This document shows, piece after piece, positions 55,101 through 63,900 of a stretch of 64,000 nt of DNA; position 1 is the first letter of the stretch; every line of letters begins with the position of its first letter. The notes beneath the pieces are model-generated. The model searched no databases. It had not been told where the DNA came from and worked only from the letters and a program-made list of their open reading frames with translations. Position numbers and translations under genes: made by a program. The stretch is from Symsagittifera roscoffensis (lineage: Eukaryota > Xenacoelomorpha > Acoela > Convolutidae): positions 45,243,467-45,307,466 of the forward strand of contig NC_087070.1 of NCBI RefSeq assembly GCF_963678635.1, in the 5' to 3' direction.

Positions 55101-57238
55101 TTCTCGGGTCTAAATGGGAGATAAGTAATATATAATAAGGATAATAACCTATAAGTAGTCGTTTATTAATATTACTATACCCTCCTTTGCACCAAAATAT
55201 CCGAATTAAGACCCTTAACTCGGAAATTTGCAACCGAAGGAGGGTGCAATCGGAGCGAGCCAATTGTGCCCCCCCTCACCACTTAAGTTTTAATGAAATA
55301 GCACCCGAACAATAAGATTGTGTCAACGATATCCAACAAACGTTGTGGATGTTGTCCTTAATGCCCTCTGTTGAGTCTGGAACACGTCTGTCAGCTTACC
55401 GCTCTACCCTCCGGTCAACGGCAAGTTTATCATTAACGTGGTCAAATACTCAAACAACACTCAAGGGAGGGTACCTCACCCACCACCAAGACACTCAGTC
55501 TTTCGATCAGAGAAGATATAAAACAATCTGAAACAACAACTACAGGAAGGTCAGATCAAATCCCGTCCGGAAATAACACATAAGCTGTCATTTTACATTT
55601 TTTGGTCTTTTTTCGATTTTTTACTGTTTTTGTACTTTTATGTTTTTCGTTTTTTTTCACTTATACATTATTTCTGTTTGGTTTTACGCTTTCTCTTTAA
55701 TTGTTTTTGGTCGCAGGGCCAAGGGATAAGCTGGCTCATGACTTCCCACCTAACCCTCCGGCCCCAGGAATTTCTGGTCTTAACTAAGTTTAAAAGCTAA
55801 ATAGTACCCGGCGGAGGGTCGGTACCTTCCGCCTAATACAATACAGGGCAATAAGGCTTCTAACTCGGGCATACGCCCGGAGCGGAGGGTTCGTCGCTGA
55901 AATGTTTGCTGATCATGATGGTCTTATGCCTTTGACAGGATCCCCAGACTACGTGATTGCTATTAAAAACACGGCTCGAATATCTTATTTTACTATGTTT
56001 TTGGTGACAGTTTTATTGTAAATCCATTGGAGATGGATTGACCCTTTCCTGTACCTATCTACTCATACTCTAAAATAACAAATAAAACGGTGTTAATTCA
56101 AATGTTAAGGACATCAGAGTAGCTAAAAAGTTAGTTTACTATAGTCTTTCACCATATGACAGTCTCTGGGGGCCGAGCCTCCAATTCCGCGCTCTTCCAG
56201 TAAAAACGTCGTTATTACTCTAACTTCGTGGCACGGGAAGGTACTGCTCCTTCCGTCTGCCCCACTGATTCCTCTTTTCCTTCTGTCGACTTCAATTAGT
56301 TGTCTTATCGTGCGCGATCGTTACGATAAGAGGCTTCGTTTTTATTTCGTTCTCTTCCAACTGTCTTGAACTCGTTATTCTGATGGTTGTGTTTTTCTCT
56401 ATTTTCCGGCTAAACATGGCCGTTGTTGCAGTTTAAGAAATGTACCGCCGCAATTCGAATTTTTCTTAAAATTTCTTTCTAGAATATTCTAGCCTCCTTC
56501 ACATCAATATATAACCACTAAGGCCTCTAATGTTGTTTTCGTGCTGCGACGGCAGGTTCCGCTGTGCCAATCCGGGGGAATGGCACACATTCACGCTCCA
56601 ACAGATTTCAAAACGTCGAATTGTGTACATAGTTCAACCCATGGAAATTTTTTTGCCTTTTAGCAGACCAACATAAGGATTTCTTTAAGACGTGCCGAGT
56701 GAAATTTCTTGAGCATTATAACATACGATATAACTTAAATGTGCACAAATTCTTTGGTTTAACATGCAAAAAATAAAACGTTGAAAAAGCTTAAGCATGT
56801 CAACATGTGTCAAGTGAAACGCCAATTAAATAAGGTTTAGAGGAATAGGTTAACACGATAAGTTTTTTTCAGGATAACATAGGAATAAAAATCGTACCGC
56901 TGTTCAACAATAACAAGAACGATTGTTGGTTTTAGAAAAAAAACAAGCATGAAAGATGGGTCCCGCAACTTTTGTGAAAACTTCAAAAACAAGTTAGCAA
57001 ATGTAAACAAGTAAGCCAACCATTTTTTCGAAGATTTTGAAGCCCAAAAACTTTTCTTCAGGGACCCAACTATCATACTTGATCAAAAATGAGACCCAGG
57101 AAGCTGCAAATAAATTACCGTAGGCCCATAGTCTGTAGGAAATTTATTTGTCGTAAACGTAATTGCAAGACTTCTTGATCCGACAGCAGCATCTCCAACA
57201 ATCACACATTTGATCCCGTGCATATTATTTCCGCTCAT
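40090..57238 (-). CDS. Cdc42-like Rho-family GTPase gene, five-exon model; nucleotide-binding motifs altered
   Basis: Joined model: 57,238-57,119; 41,601-41,413; 41,100-40,915; 40,374-40,300; 40,110-40,090 (196 aa). All four introns are GT..AG and in phase 0. Seen: strong Cdc42 features [51 protein letters not shown] and [11 protein letters not shown]. The P-loop reads GDAAVGSR, where the family has GDGAVGKT: lysine to serine, Mg-binding threonine to arginine, and Gly12 to Ala. Switch II DTAGQ reads TLAGQ with two extra residues after it. Effector Phe37 is Ile and Tyr40 is Trp. The TQxD and SAL base-binding motifs remain. Known: those P-loop and DTAG residues are needed for nucleotide binding. 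Inference: a pseudoGTPase or a young pseudogene. An upstream CAG acceptor just before the ATG suggests a 5' UTR intron. Confidence 0.88.
40300..40374 (-). CDS. Cdc42-like exon 4 (25 aa, C-terminal helix and polybasic tail)
   Basis: Seen: acceptor TTAG|AAA, reads [19 protein letters not shown] then KKGGGK, followed by AAG|GTGAGA, a strong donor. Without splicing the frame continues [10 protein letters not shown] to TAA at 40,267-40,269, giving a tail with no CAAX box. Confidence 0.85.
40915..41100 (-). CDS. Cdc42-like exon 3 (62 aa, base-binding motifs)
   Basis: Seen: acceptor TTTTTTTTCAG|TGG, reads [56 protein letters not shown], then donor CAG|GTGAAA. Contains the TQxD and SAL motifs and the Rho-specific insert region ([16 protein letters not shown]), changed compared with Cdc42. 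Confidence 0.92.
41413..41601 (-). CDS. Cdc42-like exon 2 (63 aa, effector loop and switch II)
   Basis: Seen: acceptor ACTTAG|GTG, reads [20 protein letters not shown], then [12 protein letters not shown] in place of FDTAGQEDYDRL, then [19 protein letters not shown] and donor AAG|GTATAC. Joins exon 1 exactly at the family's PTVFDNYAV position. Confidence 0.88.
41930..44400. repeat. Degenerate ~155-bp satellite, block 2, inside intron 1
   Basis: Seen: the same unit as at 30,120-31,330. CATATCTCGAAAAC-type phrases occur near 41,930, 42,130, 42,285, 42,413, 42,584, 42,765, 42,923, 43,070, 43,777, 43,848, 44,025 and 44,343. The block is interrupted at 43,160-43,770 by non-satellite sequence that contains the end motif (43,315-43,400). 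Confidence 0.88.
44469..45226 (-). repeat. 3' LTR of element B (left side)
   Basis: Seen: + strand begins TGTAACATTCGCCC, the same start as LTRs at 57,667 and 59,207. A 9-bp inverted repeat CTTATCGTG/CACGATAAG lies at 45,065-45,091. Right of the LTR, the minus strand reads a G-rich tract GGGAGGGTTAGGGTAGAAAAA (about 45,220-45,240), the likely polypurine tract. Confidence 0.85.
45500..47330 (-). pseudogene. Third ORF of element B, degraded homolog of the protein at 60,950-64,000
   Basis: Seen: in several frames it matches the C-terminal ~560 residues of the 1008-aa protein: [21 protein letters not shown] (four cysteines with identical spacing), [80 protein letters not shown] and a last [15 protein letters not shown] piece near 45,690. 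About half of residues agree. The N-terminal ~430 residues have no counterpart here. At least five frame changes. It sits between pol and the 3' LTR, at the env position. Confidence 0.85.
47418..47984 (-). pseudogene. Polyprotein tail after integrase, element B
   Basis: Seen: an open 188-aa frame rich in acidic and basic residues ([21 protein letters not shown] at its start). It follows the integrase C-terminal region and an [16 protein letters not shown]-like stretch (48,037-48,219). No domain recognised. Long pol tails after integrase are common in some Gypsy groups. Confidence 0.5.
48226..49310 (-). pseudogene. int: Integrase of element B
   Basis: Seen: zinc-binding HDQMGHQGG...[12 protein letters not shown] near 49,300-49,150, with a stop between. 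The catalytic core is open in 49,092-48,598: RIDHQKICM (first Asp), [10 protein letters not shown] (second Asp) and [11 protein letters not shown] (Glu), so the DDE triad is complete. After a frame change comes the C-terminal region [16 protein letters not shown]...[19 protein letters not shown] (48,423-48,226), a GPY/F-like module. Ty3/Gypsy-type integrase. Confidence 0.9.
49515..50486 (-). pseudogene. RNase H-integrase linker of element B, with RPxDRIxSGES repeats
   Basis: Seen: open frames 50,486-50,004 and 49,775-49,515. The first is Ser/Glu-rich and ends in repeated units LSGE...[20 protein letters not shown] and [10 protein letters not shown] (about 50,150-50,004). Not a known domain; probably a disordered spacer. 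Confidence 0.6.
50587..51222 (-). pseudogene. RH: RNase H of element B
   Basis: Seen: open 211 aa. [18 protein letters not shown] (first Asp), [19 protein letters not shown] (Glu) and [13 protein letters not shown] (Asp) are present. The last conserved Asp region (normally N-A-D-x-L-S after R-x-K) reads [12 protein letters not shown], consistent with a local frame change. Ty3/Gypsy RNase H. Confidence 0.88.
51250..51890 (-). pseudogene. RT: Reverse transcriptase of element B, YxDD box deleted
   Basis: Seen: [17 protein letters not shown] then stops; [14 protein letters not shown] and [37 protein letters not shown] (51,760-51,630, with the first catalytic Asp in LDLGSAFW). After YQWKR (about 51,615) the sequence jumps to [17 protein letters not shown]...[15 protein letters not shown]. 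Known: the segment between these points normally carries the PFGL...YxDD motif. About 50 codons including the two catalytic aspartates are gone. The rest ([21 protein letters not shown]) is well kept. Confidence 0.88.
51892..53223 (-). pseudogene. pro: Aspartic protease and RT N-terminal region of element B
   Basis: Seen: an ATG frame at 53,223 begins [20 protein letters not shown]. After a frame change the minus strand reads [20 protein letters not shown] (about 52,970-52,900), a retropepsin active site with intact D-T-G. The next frame (52,848-51,892, 318 aa, open) carries [20 protein letters not shown], an ILGRD flap-side motif, then an RT-connecting linker with [19 protein letters not shown] and ends [18 protein letters not shown], the RT start. 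Confidence 0.88.
53230..55937. other. Long non-coding leader region of element B, GGAGGGT-rich
   Basis: Seen: no long ORF on the minus strand upstream of the protease, so no gag can be found where it is expected. The segment contains a ~100-bp direct repeat with 184-base spacing (53,460-53,563 and 53,645-53,745; shared CACTCACCGAGG and GTAGCTCAAGGCAACC). From 53,930 on it has at least 13 GGAGGGT heptamers on the + strand and several ACCCTCC. It may include an insertion of another element. Confidence 0.55.
55938..56472 (-). repeat. 5' LTR of element B (right side), truncated
   Basis: Seen: from GGATCCCCAGAC to CGAATTTTTCT it matches the left LTR with few differences (for example GAAGGTACTG for GAGGGTACTG; GTTACGATAAG for GTCACGATAAG). 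The first ~240 bases, including the TGTAACATTCG end, are missing. Confidence 0.88.
56580..56860. repeat. Dispersed repeat also at 43,190-43,490
   Basis: Seen: a CTCCAACMGATTTCAAAA start, a CAATATACRATA/ACATACGATATAACTTAAAT segment, an AACATGCAAAAAATAAAACG segment and a CAAGTGAAACGCCAATTAAATAAGG end are shared in order with 43,190-43,490, and in part with 31,385-31,475. These flank element B on both sides at some distance. Confidence 0.7.
57119..57238 (-). CDS. Cdc42-like exon 1 (40 aa, P-loop and switch I)
   Basis: Seen: starts ATG at 57,238, begins [16 protein letters not shown], carries the altered P-loop (residues 15-22) and ends ...TDYGPT at an ACG|GTAATT donor. Upstream, a T-rich tract ends in CAG at 57,244, six bases before the ATG, a good 3' splice site for a 5' UTR intron. 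Confidence 0.88.
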
Positions 57239-57467
57239 TTTAACTGAAAAAAAAATATATTAAATAATCAAATTTGTTTTAAAATCACTCAAATCACACA
57301 TAATTTTACGTCGCAGGAAAAATCTATAATGAATCATTCAAAATATGGGGAAATCTTGAATTTCATCTAAACGGTAAAGCGGGACTACAATCTTCAATCG
57401 AAAAAACTTCAGAGTTCATGAACTTCTGAGTTGAATGGCAATAATTACGTTTTCTTCCTTTACATCT

Positions 57468-57666
57468 TCAGTCTAGACCATATGTTTTGTTCAGATATTC
57501 TTCCGCATTGTTGGGGCACCTAAGTTTGAAATCGCCAAACTTCGTCAATTGTGCTTTTTCGACGTCTTCGATAAGGTAAGTTTCTTCAGTCCACAACACT
57601 ATACCAGCTCTCATTTTTATTTCGCATCGCTTGGGTTTTCCTGGTATTTTACGCATGACGAAGAGA
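57468..57666 (-). pseudogene. Possible LicD/fukutin-like C-terminal fragment, cut by an LTR
   Basis: Seen: an open frame of 66 codons up to the LTR fragment at 57,667, with MRKIPGKPKRCEIKMRAG, LWTEETYLIEDVE, then FGDFKLRCPNNAEEYLNKTYG and LD, stop. Known: LicD/fukutin-type phosphotransferases end with a similar phrase (F.G..V.CPN..EEYL...YG.D). Inference: the last exon of such a gene or a pseudogene. The upstream part has been cut off by LTR insertion. Weak evidence from one motif only. Confidence 0.35.
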
Positions 57667-57900
57667 TGTAACATTCGCCCGGAAGTACATATCGGAGGAA
57701 AAAAGCTAGTTTGTAAAACGACTGGCTAGCGTCTAAACACAGCTCTACATGCTTTTAACCGTCTCTGCCAAAAAAAAAGTTTTGTGTGGTCCTTTTAAAA
57801 TCGGGTCGACAAAATCATTACTGTTTTGTACAAGTCGCCTACTTAGGCTTAAGAAGAATAGGCCCTATAACCATTGGCTCAAGAGTCAGGGACACTATCT
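57667..57900 (+). mobile_element. LTR fragment of the element B/C family
   Basis: Seen: TGTAACATTCGCCCGGAAG start, then ACGACTGGCTAGCGTCTAAA, ACCGTCTCTGCC and ATCGGGTCGACAAAA as in the LTR at 59,207. Similarity fades after about 57,850. No internal element on either side, so a solo or truncated LTR. Confidence 0.8.
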
Positions 57901-58700
57901 CTCTTGTTTTTCTACCTCAAAACGGTCGGAGCCAATTCGGTTCGCTTGCGACATGAGACTAAAAACCCGTTACAGCTTAAAGGCCACTACCAAAATACCC
58001 CCCCCCCCCCACTCTAGAAAATTTCACGAGGTAATCAGAAGGTCAAAAGTATCATAGTAACCGAGGTTACAGTCATGAGTCCCTTCATCATGTATTCCAG
58101 TCAAAATCCTTGGAATTTTCTAGATATGGAAGTGATAATGATAAAAGAAGATGACAAGTGTTTAAGTCCTTTTCAATTAAAATCGATACGGGTTACGTTT
58201 CTTCAATAAGAACACGCAACTCGCCACGAGATAATATAATATACAAGCGTTACAAGTAAAAAATTTCGTCGAAAGTTATTTTGTCATTTATTGTTCCGAG
58301 TACGCAAGCGGCGTTCGCAACCCCCCCCCACTCTAGAAAATTAGAACGTCCCTATACTTAGGTCTCAAAATACCCAAAATACACGAACGCCGTTAAAAAC
58401 AGGGTCAGAACAATCCGCATAGTTACTTTTTATTAGAAAATGAAACTTTGATCCATTTCAGATGGATCAACCTAAAACTCGCCTTATCTCAACATAACAA
58501 TCATAAAACACACTCAAGAAAACTAAATTGACAACTCACATGTTGGCACACTCGGGAATTAGAGGTAAATAAATTAAGGAGCAACTCGAGAATTAAGTAT
58601 GATAACTTGAGAAGTTTAATACTGATTAGTTTTAATAAGGGAAATGAGTTTTGACTCTAGTAATAAAGTTTTAGTCTGAACCATTGGGACACCCCAGCTG
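57901..58700. other. No gene seen; repeated C-tract phrase
   Basis: Seen: a poly-C run followed by ACTCTAGAAAATT occurs twice (57,998-58,023 and 58,321-58,342). Otherwise unassigned sequence. Confidence 0.6.
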
Positions 58701-58792
58701 TCCACGTTTCCACTGATGGTTCACTCTAGTTCGGTTCGAATAATTGTATTCTTCTGTCACAACTTATTAAATAGTTTGTTTTCAAATAAAAT

Positions 58793-59206
58793 ATGCCTGT
58801 TACGAGGTCAAGATTGGCCTCAAAGAATCATGAGATGTGCACCATCTGTAGCAAGCCAAACGGTGATAACTGGATATCGTGCGAGTTATGTGAGAGATGG
58901 ACTCATGGTGAGTGTATGGGCTACTCTGTGGATGAGTACAAATTCCTGGAACGATCTGCAAATGTGAAACTTATGTGTACTGGTTGCTCAACTACCGGAT
59001 CAAAACTGGGCGGTGGGAAATGTCACGAGGACATCACTCGTGGTATTGAAGAGCTGAAGGATACACTTCAAATAGCCAAGTCGGTAATGCAGTCAATCAC
59101 AGATGCATCGAATGCTCCTCAAAATCAGAAGGCTAAGTATTCAGATGTGCTTAAATCAGGTGATGAATACTCTCTTGAACTACGTTTCAGCGGCATACCT
59201 GAATAC
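58793..59206 (+). pseudogene. LINE-type ORF1 with PHD finger, truncated by LTR insertion
   Basis: Seen: ATG at 58,793 (MPVTRSRLASKNHEMC), then a PHD-type zinc finger at residues ~15-68: CTIC, C-x2-C in CELC, W-T-H-GEC, and CTGC. A Lys/Glu/Gln-rich, coiled-coil-like stretch (RGIEELKDTLQIAKSVMQSI) and ELRFSGIPE follow. After residue ~138 the frame runs into the LTR (59,207) and is no longer native. Known: an N-terminal PHD finger, coiled coil and an ELR..GIPE start of an RRM-like domain are typical of ORF1 of CR1/L2-like non-LTR elements. No ORF2 in the window on its 3' side, since the LTR element follows. Confidence 0.7.
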
Positions 59207-59958
59207 TGTAACATTCGCCCGGAAGATACATATCGACGGATAACAAAACCAAGTCTTAAGACGACTGGCTAGCGTCTAAACAGAGCTTTGCATGTTTTTC
59301 ACCGTCTCTACCAAGCCAGTACTTTTCGGTGGTCTTTTACAACATCGGGTCGACAAAAACGTTACTGTTCTCCGGCTTCGACCAGAACGCTCAAATTAAC
59401 TGAATTACATGCAAAATTAGTGAGCTCATGGCTGGGTCTCAGTATCCCCAGACCACGAGGTCACTCCTAAAAACAGGGCTACTACTTATTATATTACTAT
59501 TGTTTTTGTTCAGTAGATAAAAATCGTCATCTCCATCGAAGATGGATCAACCCTTTCCCCCCCTACTTCTAGCTCCTCATTCTTGTCAAAACGAATTAAG
59601 ATCTTAATTAAATTCAAGTCAGGACATGACAGGATGCTAAAAGTTTATCAGAGTCAATAAAAGTTTCCGTCCCGAGACCCTTCCGGATTCTTGAATCCGC
59701 CGAATCAAGCTCCTTAATCTCAAGTTCACGATAACTCGGAAGGCTGTTTTTCACCCTTCACCGTTGTTCGCAACGGCCTTGCAACTATTGTAGCAGCACA
59801 ATAGTTGCAACTCGGAACGCTCTCTGCTATTCTGTAGTTCGTTGTCGTTTTTCAGTCTCGATTTCCGTACTGTTTTCTATCACAGATAAAGTTGTTCTCT
59901 TTTTTTCACTCGCTTTTTGTTAAAAATGGCCATTTCAGCATTTCTCAGAAATGTTACG
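59207..59958 (-). repeat. 3' LTR of element C
   Basis: Seen: starts TGTAACATT and ends with the near inverted AATGTTACG. Contains two adjacent hairpins, CCGTTG-TTCG-CAACGG (59,761-59,776) and TTGCAACTATTGT/ACAATAGTTGCAA (59,779-59,810). The element B LTR has a different but likewise palindromic sequence at about the same place. About 750 bp. Confidence 0.85.
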
Positions 59959-60949
59959 TCATCACTTCGAAAATTTAAAATTTTAAAATACGGGAATATC
60001 TTGACCTTCACTGTTCTGCTAATCATCCGAATAACATCGTTAATCCTTCAAAACCATTAACTCGGAAGGCTTGCTGCTAATATTCCGAATTCTGCAGAGA
60101 TTGCATTTTGGCCATTCTGGTCGAATGTCACACACTCCCCGGACAGTCCGGTCAATGTCCTCATTGAATCGCGCAATGTTCATAAAATGGTTACAGTGCC
60201 ATCGAACAGAATTTACAAAATGCACTAAATTACTTTTATCTACGTCACATCAACTCACGGCAGAATATAAATGGCATCATACTACATCACTATAGCCTTC
60301 AAATTCTTTCATTAATCTGCACATTGAGAATATGACCTAAGATAAAACATGTTTTCTGACTTCCAGTGTCTATTTCCCGATTAAAACTTTTTCTCTTAGA
60401 TTTAAAAGGTGTTGGCTTGCAGGACAGTCCTGCCAACCAACAAGCTAAAATTATCCTACTATGCTCCCTCCCTTCGGAGATTTTGCTTGTTTATTGTCCT
60501 GAATTTTAAAACTAAGAAGCTTTGTGGTTAGAAAGAACAATGCACCAACCTCCCTCTTCAAGAGGTTACTCAAGTCTTTCATATCACCACAAAGTGATCA
60601 GTTTTCTTAAGTGATTAAAAACAATCATGCAGGCTGGAATATTTAAATATACTCTTTTCTCAAGCCTCTCTAAATAAATAATAAGTGTCTCTAAAGCCAC
60701 TTCTGCTAAAATCAAAATGCAAATTTATAAATACAACAATTTCAGAACTCAACAAAATGTTTCAGTTTTCAATTACAACTTGGTTGCTTGGTTTCTCACT
60801 TGAGTTTTTCACACACATAAAACAATTCTGAGTTTTGACTTTTCTTCATCATTCTTTTGTTCTCTTCTTTTTTCATCGTTTAGAAGTTCTAAAACTTCTA
60901 AATTCTTCTAATTTTCTTTCTTGTTGCCTCTTGTTTTCTCGACCATTCG
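59959..60949 (-). other. 3' untranslated region of element C
   Basis: About 1 kb between the third ORF stop and the LTR without a long ORF on the minus strand. No polypurine tract as clear as in element B. Confidence 0.5.
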
Positions 60950-63900
60950 TCAATGTTCCATTTCCTCCTCCTGTGATGCTGACTCCGCGCTTTCGGTTTC
61001 CGTGTCTTGTAGCACGTCGTTGACTATCCTGACGCTGTTGGAAGCCGTCCTCCAACACTTCTGCTCTTCTACCCTCTGTTTACAGCAAGGTAGGGGATCC
61101 ACGTTGGATTCTCTGTTTCTACAGAAGCTGTTGTGGAGACATAACGTCACGTTTCTCTCCAGATCTTCTTTCAGCATCTCTGCCTTCTCATTTCCACTAC
61201 GCTCACTCGTTCTGGAAATTCTTTTCACAGCGGTGGTCACTGCATTCCGATGAGTCACGAAAGCTCGCTTGAAAGCTCCTGCCCCAATGTCCAGCTGATA
61301 TTCACTGTACACTCTGCCATGCTTCGACATATGCTTTTTCGCATACTCGTACAACCACGCAGTCATGTTAGCTCTGAACCATGGCATCAATCGTTTTCTT
61401 GCCCATATCTTCTTCACTTCCATCGGAATATTCAGAACTTTACACATTGTCTCAAAAAGATCTAAATCTTTCAGACAATCTAATTTCTGCAATTGTTCTC
61501 TCGTCGGTGCCTCCTGCCTATTGTTTTCTCTCACATGAGCTTCCAGCCATCGTATCGCCATCATAACTCCCACTATCACTATTGTTACGGGCTGTGATGA
61601 ATCTGGTAAACCCATGGAGAGCAGCTCTCCAGAGTCCCAGATCAACATCAGATTACCACGCTTGGGATACCACCAGGTCTGCAACAAGCAGTGGCAAGGA
61701 AACTCATCATGCGTCAACATGATGCTCCTCCAATTACGTTTTCCCGAAGCTTCCAGCAATGGTTCCACTTCCATCATCACTCGGTGGATTTCATCATTCT
61801 CATCTACTGCATTGTAATCTGTGACAGTTGATCCTTTCTGCTTCTGTTTTTCAAAGTCACTGAAGTTCCCGCTCACATATCCCATGAACTTCTTTCCCAA
61901 TATTGACTCCAACTCTTCTTTGGTTCTCTCTGGAACTGCTGAGAAAATCTTACACAATAACTCGTAAGACTTTTCAGACATTCTTGCCAACCTCACGCAC
62001 TTCGGCACTGAAAAGGCTTGATCCACAATCGTTCTTGTACTCTTCACGTCCACAGCTACGAAATGTACAGGATACCTGCTCTTGCACATTGGAGCCAACG
62101 TTGAACCCACCAAATATCGTGCTCCTGCTGGTCTACAATAAGTTTCGCTGTGTCTGATGTTCATTTCTGTTTCGATTGCCTCCCTCCATTTTCCTATGTA
62201 CTTCTGCTCAGTCTGCAGAACTCCTGGGAATACTTCTACGCTGATGGCTGTGACCATCTCATGTTTCTGTTCTAGATTCAATAGTGACTCTAAAGAACCA
62301 AACATGCTGTAGAATCCTAGTGCAGTCACTAGATTCACATCAGTTCCTCCATGGCAATCTGCTATCAGTTCCGTTTCCGTTCTTGCTTTCATCACTACAT
62401 TTCCAAACAATACTGTCAATTGCTTATGTTGTTTCTCTAGGGTTTTCACACAGTCTAAACTTCCACAAACGTGACCCTCCAGTCCACAGACTTCCGCCAG
62501 ACAGCTACCAGGTTTTACCCAGTCTTCTGGTCCCCAGCCAGGCAACTCCACTTTATCTTCTCCGTTGCACTTAGAGGCTGTTATCATCACATTATATATG
62601 ATGTTAAGGTCACGCAGGTTACAGTCTGCACTCAGTTCCCTCTGTACGTCTTGTGTCGCACGTAATATTGAGTCAGCGTTGGGACTAGGACACCATGATG
62701 GCCTCATCAATTCCCACACTGCCATCAAGCTCGTTCTCAGTACTTCATCTGAGAATCCCAACCCAAACTCCACTCTCTTGTCGGATTTTGGTACTGAAGG
62801 TGCACTCACCTCTTCTTCCAAGACTAGTCCCAACTTGGCCTGTGGATTGTTAACGCTCTTGATCGTTACAATTCGGGACGTCCAGAACCTTAGTAACACC
62901 GCCTGCTCGTAATCAAAGAAGCAATCACGTATGTCTTCACTCAGGAAAGGATTGTACGCTATCCCTATGATCCCAGATACGTAGCTATATGACTTCTTCT
63001 TGATCGGTCCACAGTATTCACTGGATTTCGGCAATGCTCCCATAGATTCTTTAGTGAGTCTCAGCTCCTTGTTTGAGAATCTCCTGATCTCATCTATCTT
63101 TTTCATGGGTTCCAGTTCTTCAGGTTCTTTCATGTTCACCCTCATCGGTCTACTTTGCTGCATGTCCAGCAATGCCAGCAAGAACAAGGCTTTCATTCGT
63201 TCATCGCCTTCCCTCAACATTTTAACACAACTGCTTAATGCAGGTACTGAAATCTGCTCTATCAGGAATCGAATGAAACAGAGAGCATCTCTCCGCTTCG
63301 CACACGCTACTGCTGCTCCCTCCTGGACTATCAGATCCCTCAGATTTGTCATAAGGAACACCTTTTCTTCTTTTGACCTCTTTCTTTCTTCTGAGTCATA
63401 TTCTTCGCGAGTCAGTCCCATCATGCACCAGGCGAACCTGAGTTGTAACTCTGTCCTTACGTAAGGTACTGCCACGAGAGCATGTATTCTTGGCGTAGTC
63501 CTCATTTCTTCTTCAAAATACCTCAATACTACTGCTTTCCATGGAAGGCTCACTAACTGCTCGATCGTTTCCGCCTGTACATCAGACGACGCCAAAGTTC
63601 CATACGCCTTCTGCTTAAGGGTGGTGCCTTGCAACATTGTTTCCAGATAACCCTCCATGGCTTTTTCTTCTTCCAGGGCCATTACATGCCCTCTAGCCGA
63701 GTTTCGGTATTCCAACATTTCCATGTATCCACCGGTGGGTTCATCTATCGACACCGTCTCAGACACTGTTAGTCTGTTGTATTCCACTGGTGTTAGTTGT
63801 CCTGCAACACTTCCATTTCCATGATTCATGGGATATGGCTTGAAGTCCCTCATTTTACTCTCTCCACATTGACTGAGTATTTCCATTTCTAAAGTCGCTC

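Larger units (their letters stand above)
44469..56472 (-). mobile_element. Gypsy-type LTR retrotransposon B with a third ORF, in intron 1 of the Cdc42-like gene
   Basis: Seen: direct repeats at 44,469-45,226 and 55,938-56,472 bracket minus-strand protease, RT, RNase H, integrase and then a third coding region next to the left (3') LTR. The right LTR copy lacks the first ~240 bases of the family LTR (it begins at GGATCCCCAGAC), so the 5' LTR/leader junction has been deleted or replaced. No matching target duplication found. ~12 kb. Many stops and frameshifts: inactive. Same orientation as the host gene. Confidence 0.88.

Noticed and set aside
53930-55900. Telomeric repeat block based on GGAGGGT
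   Set aside because: Heptamers are scattered with irregular spacing, not in tandem.
59207-59272. Last ~20 residues of the 159-aa ORF at 58,793
   Set aside because: They are encoded by the LTR of element C, not by the LINE ORF1.
61250-63464. Plus-strand ORFs antisense to the 1008-aa frame
   Set aside because: Shadows of the long minus-strand gene.
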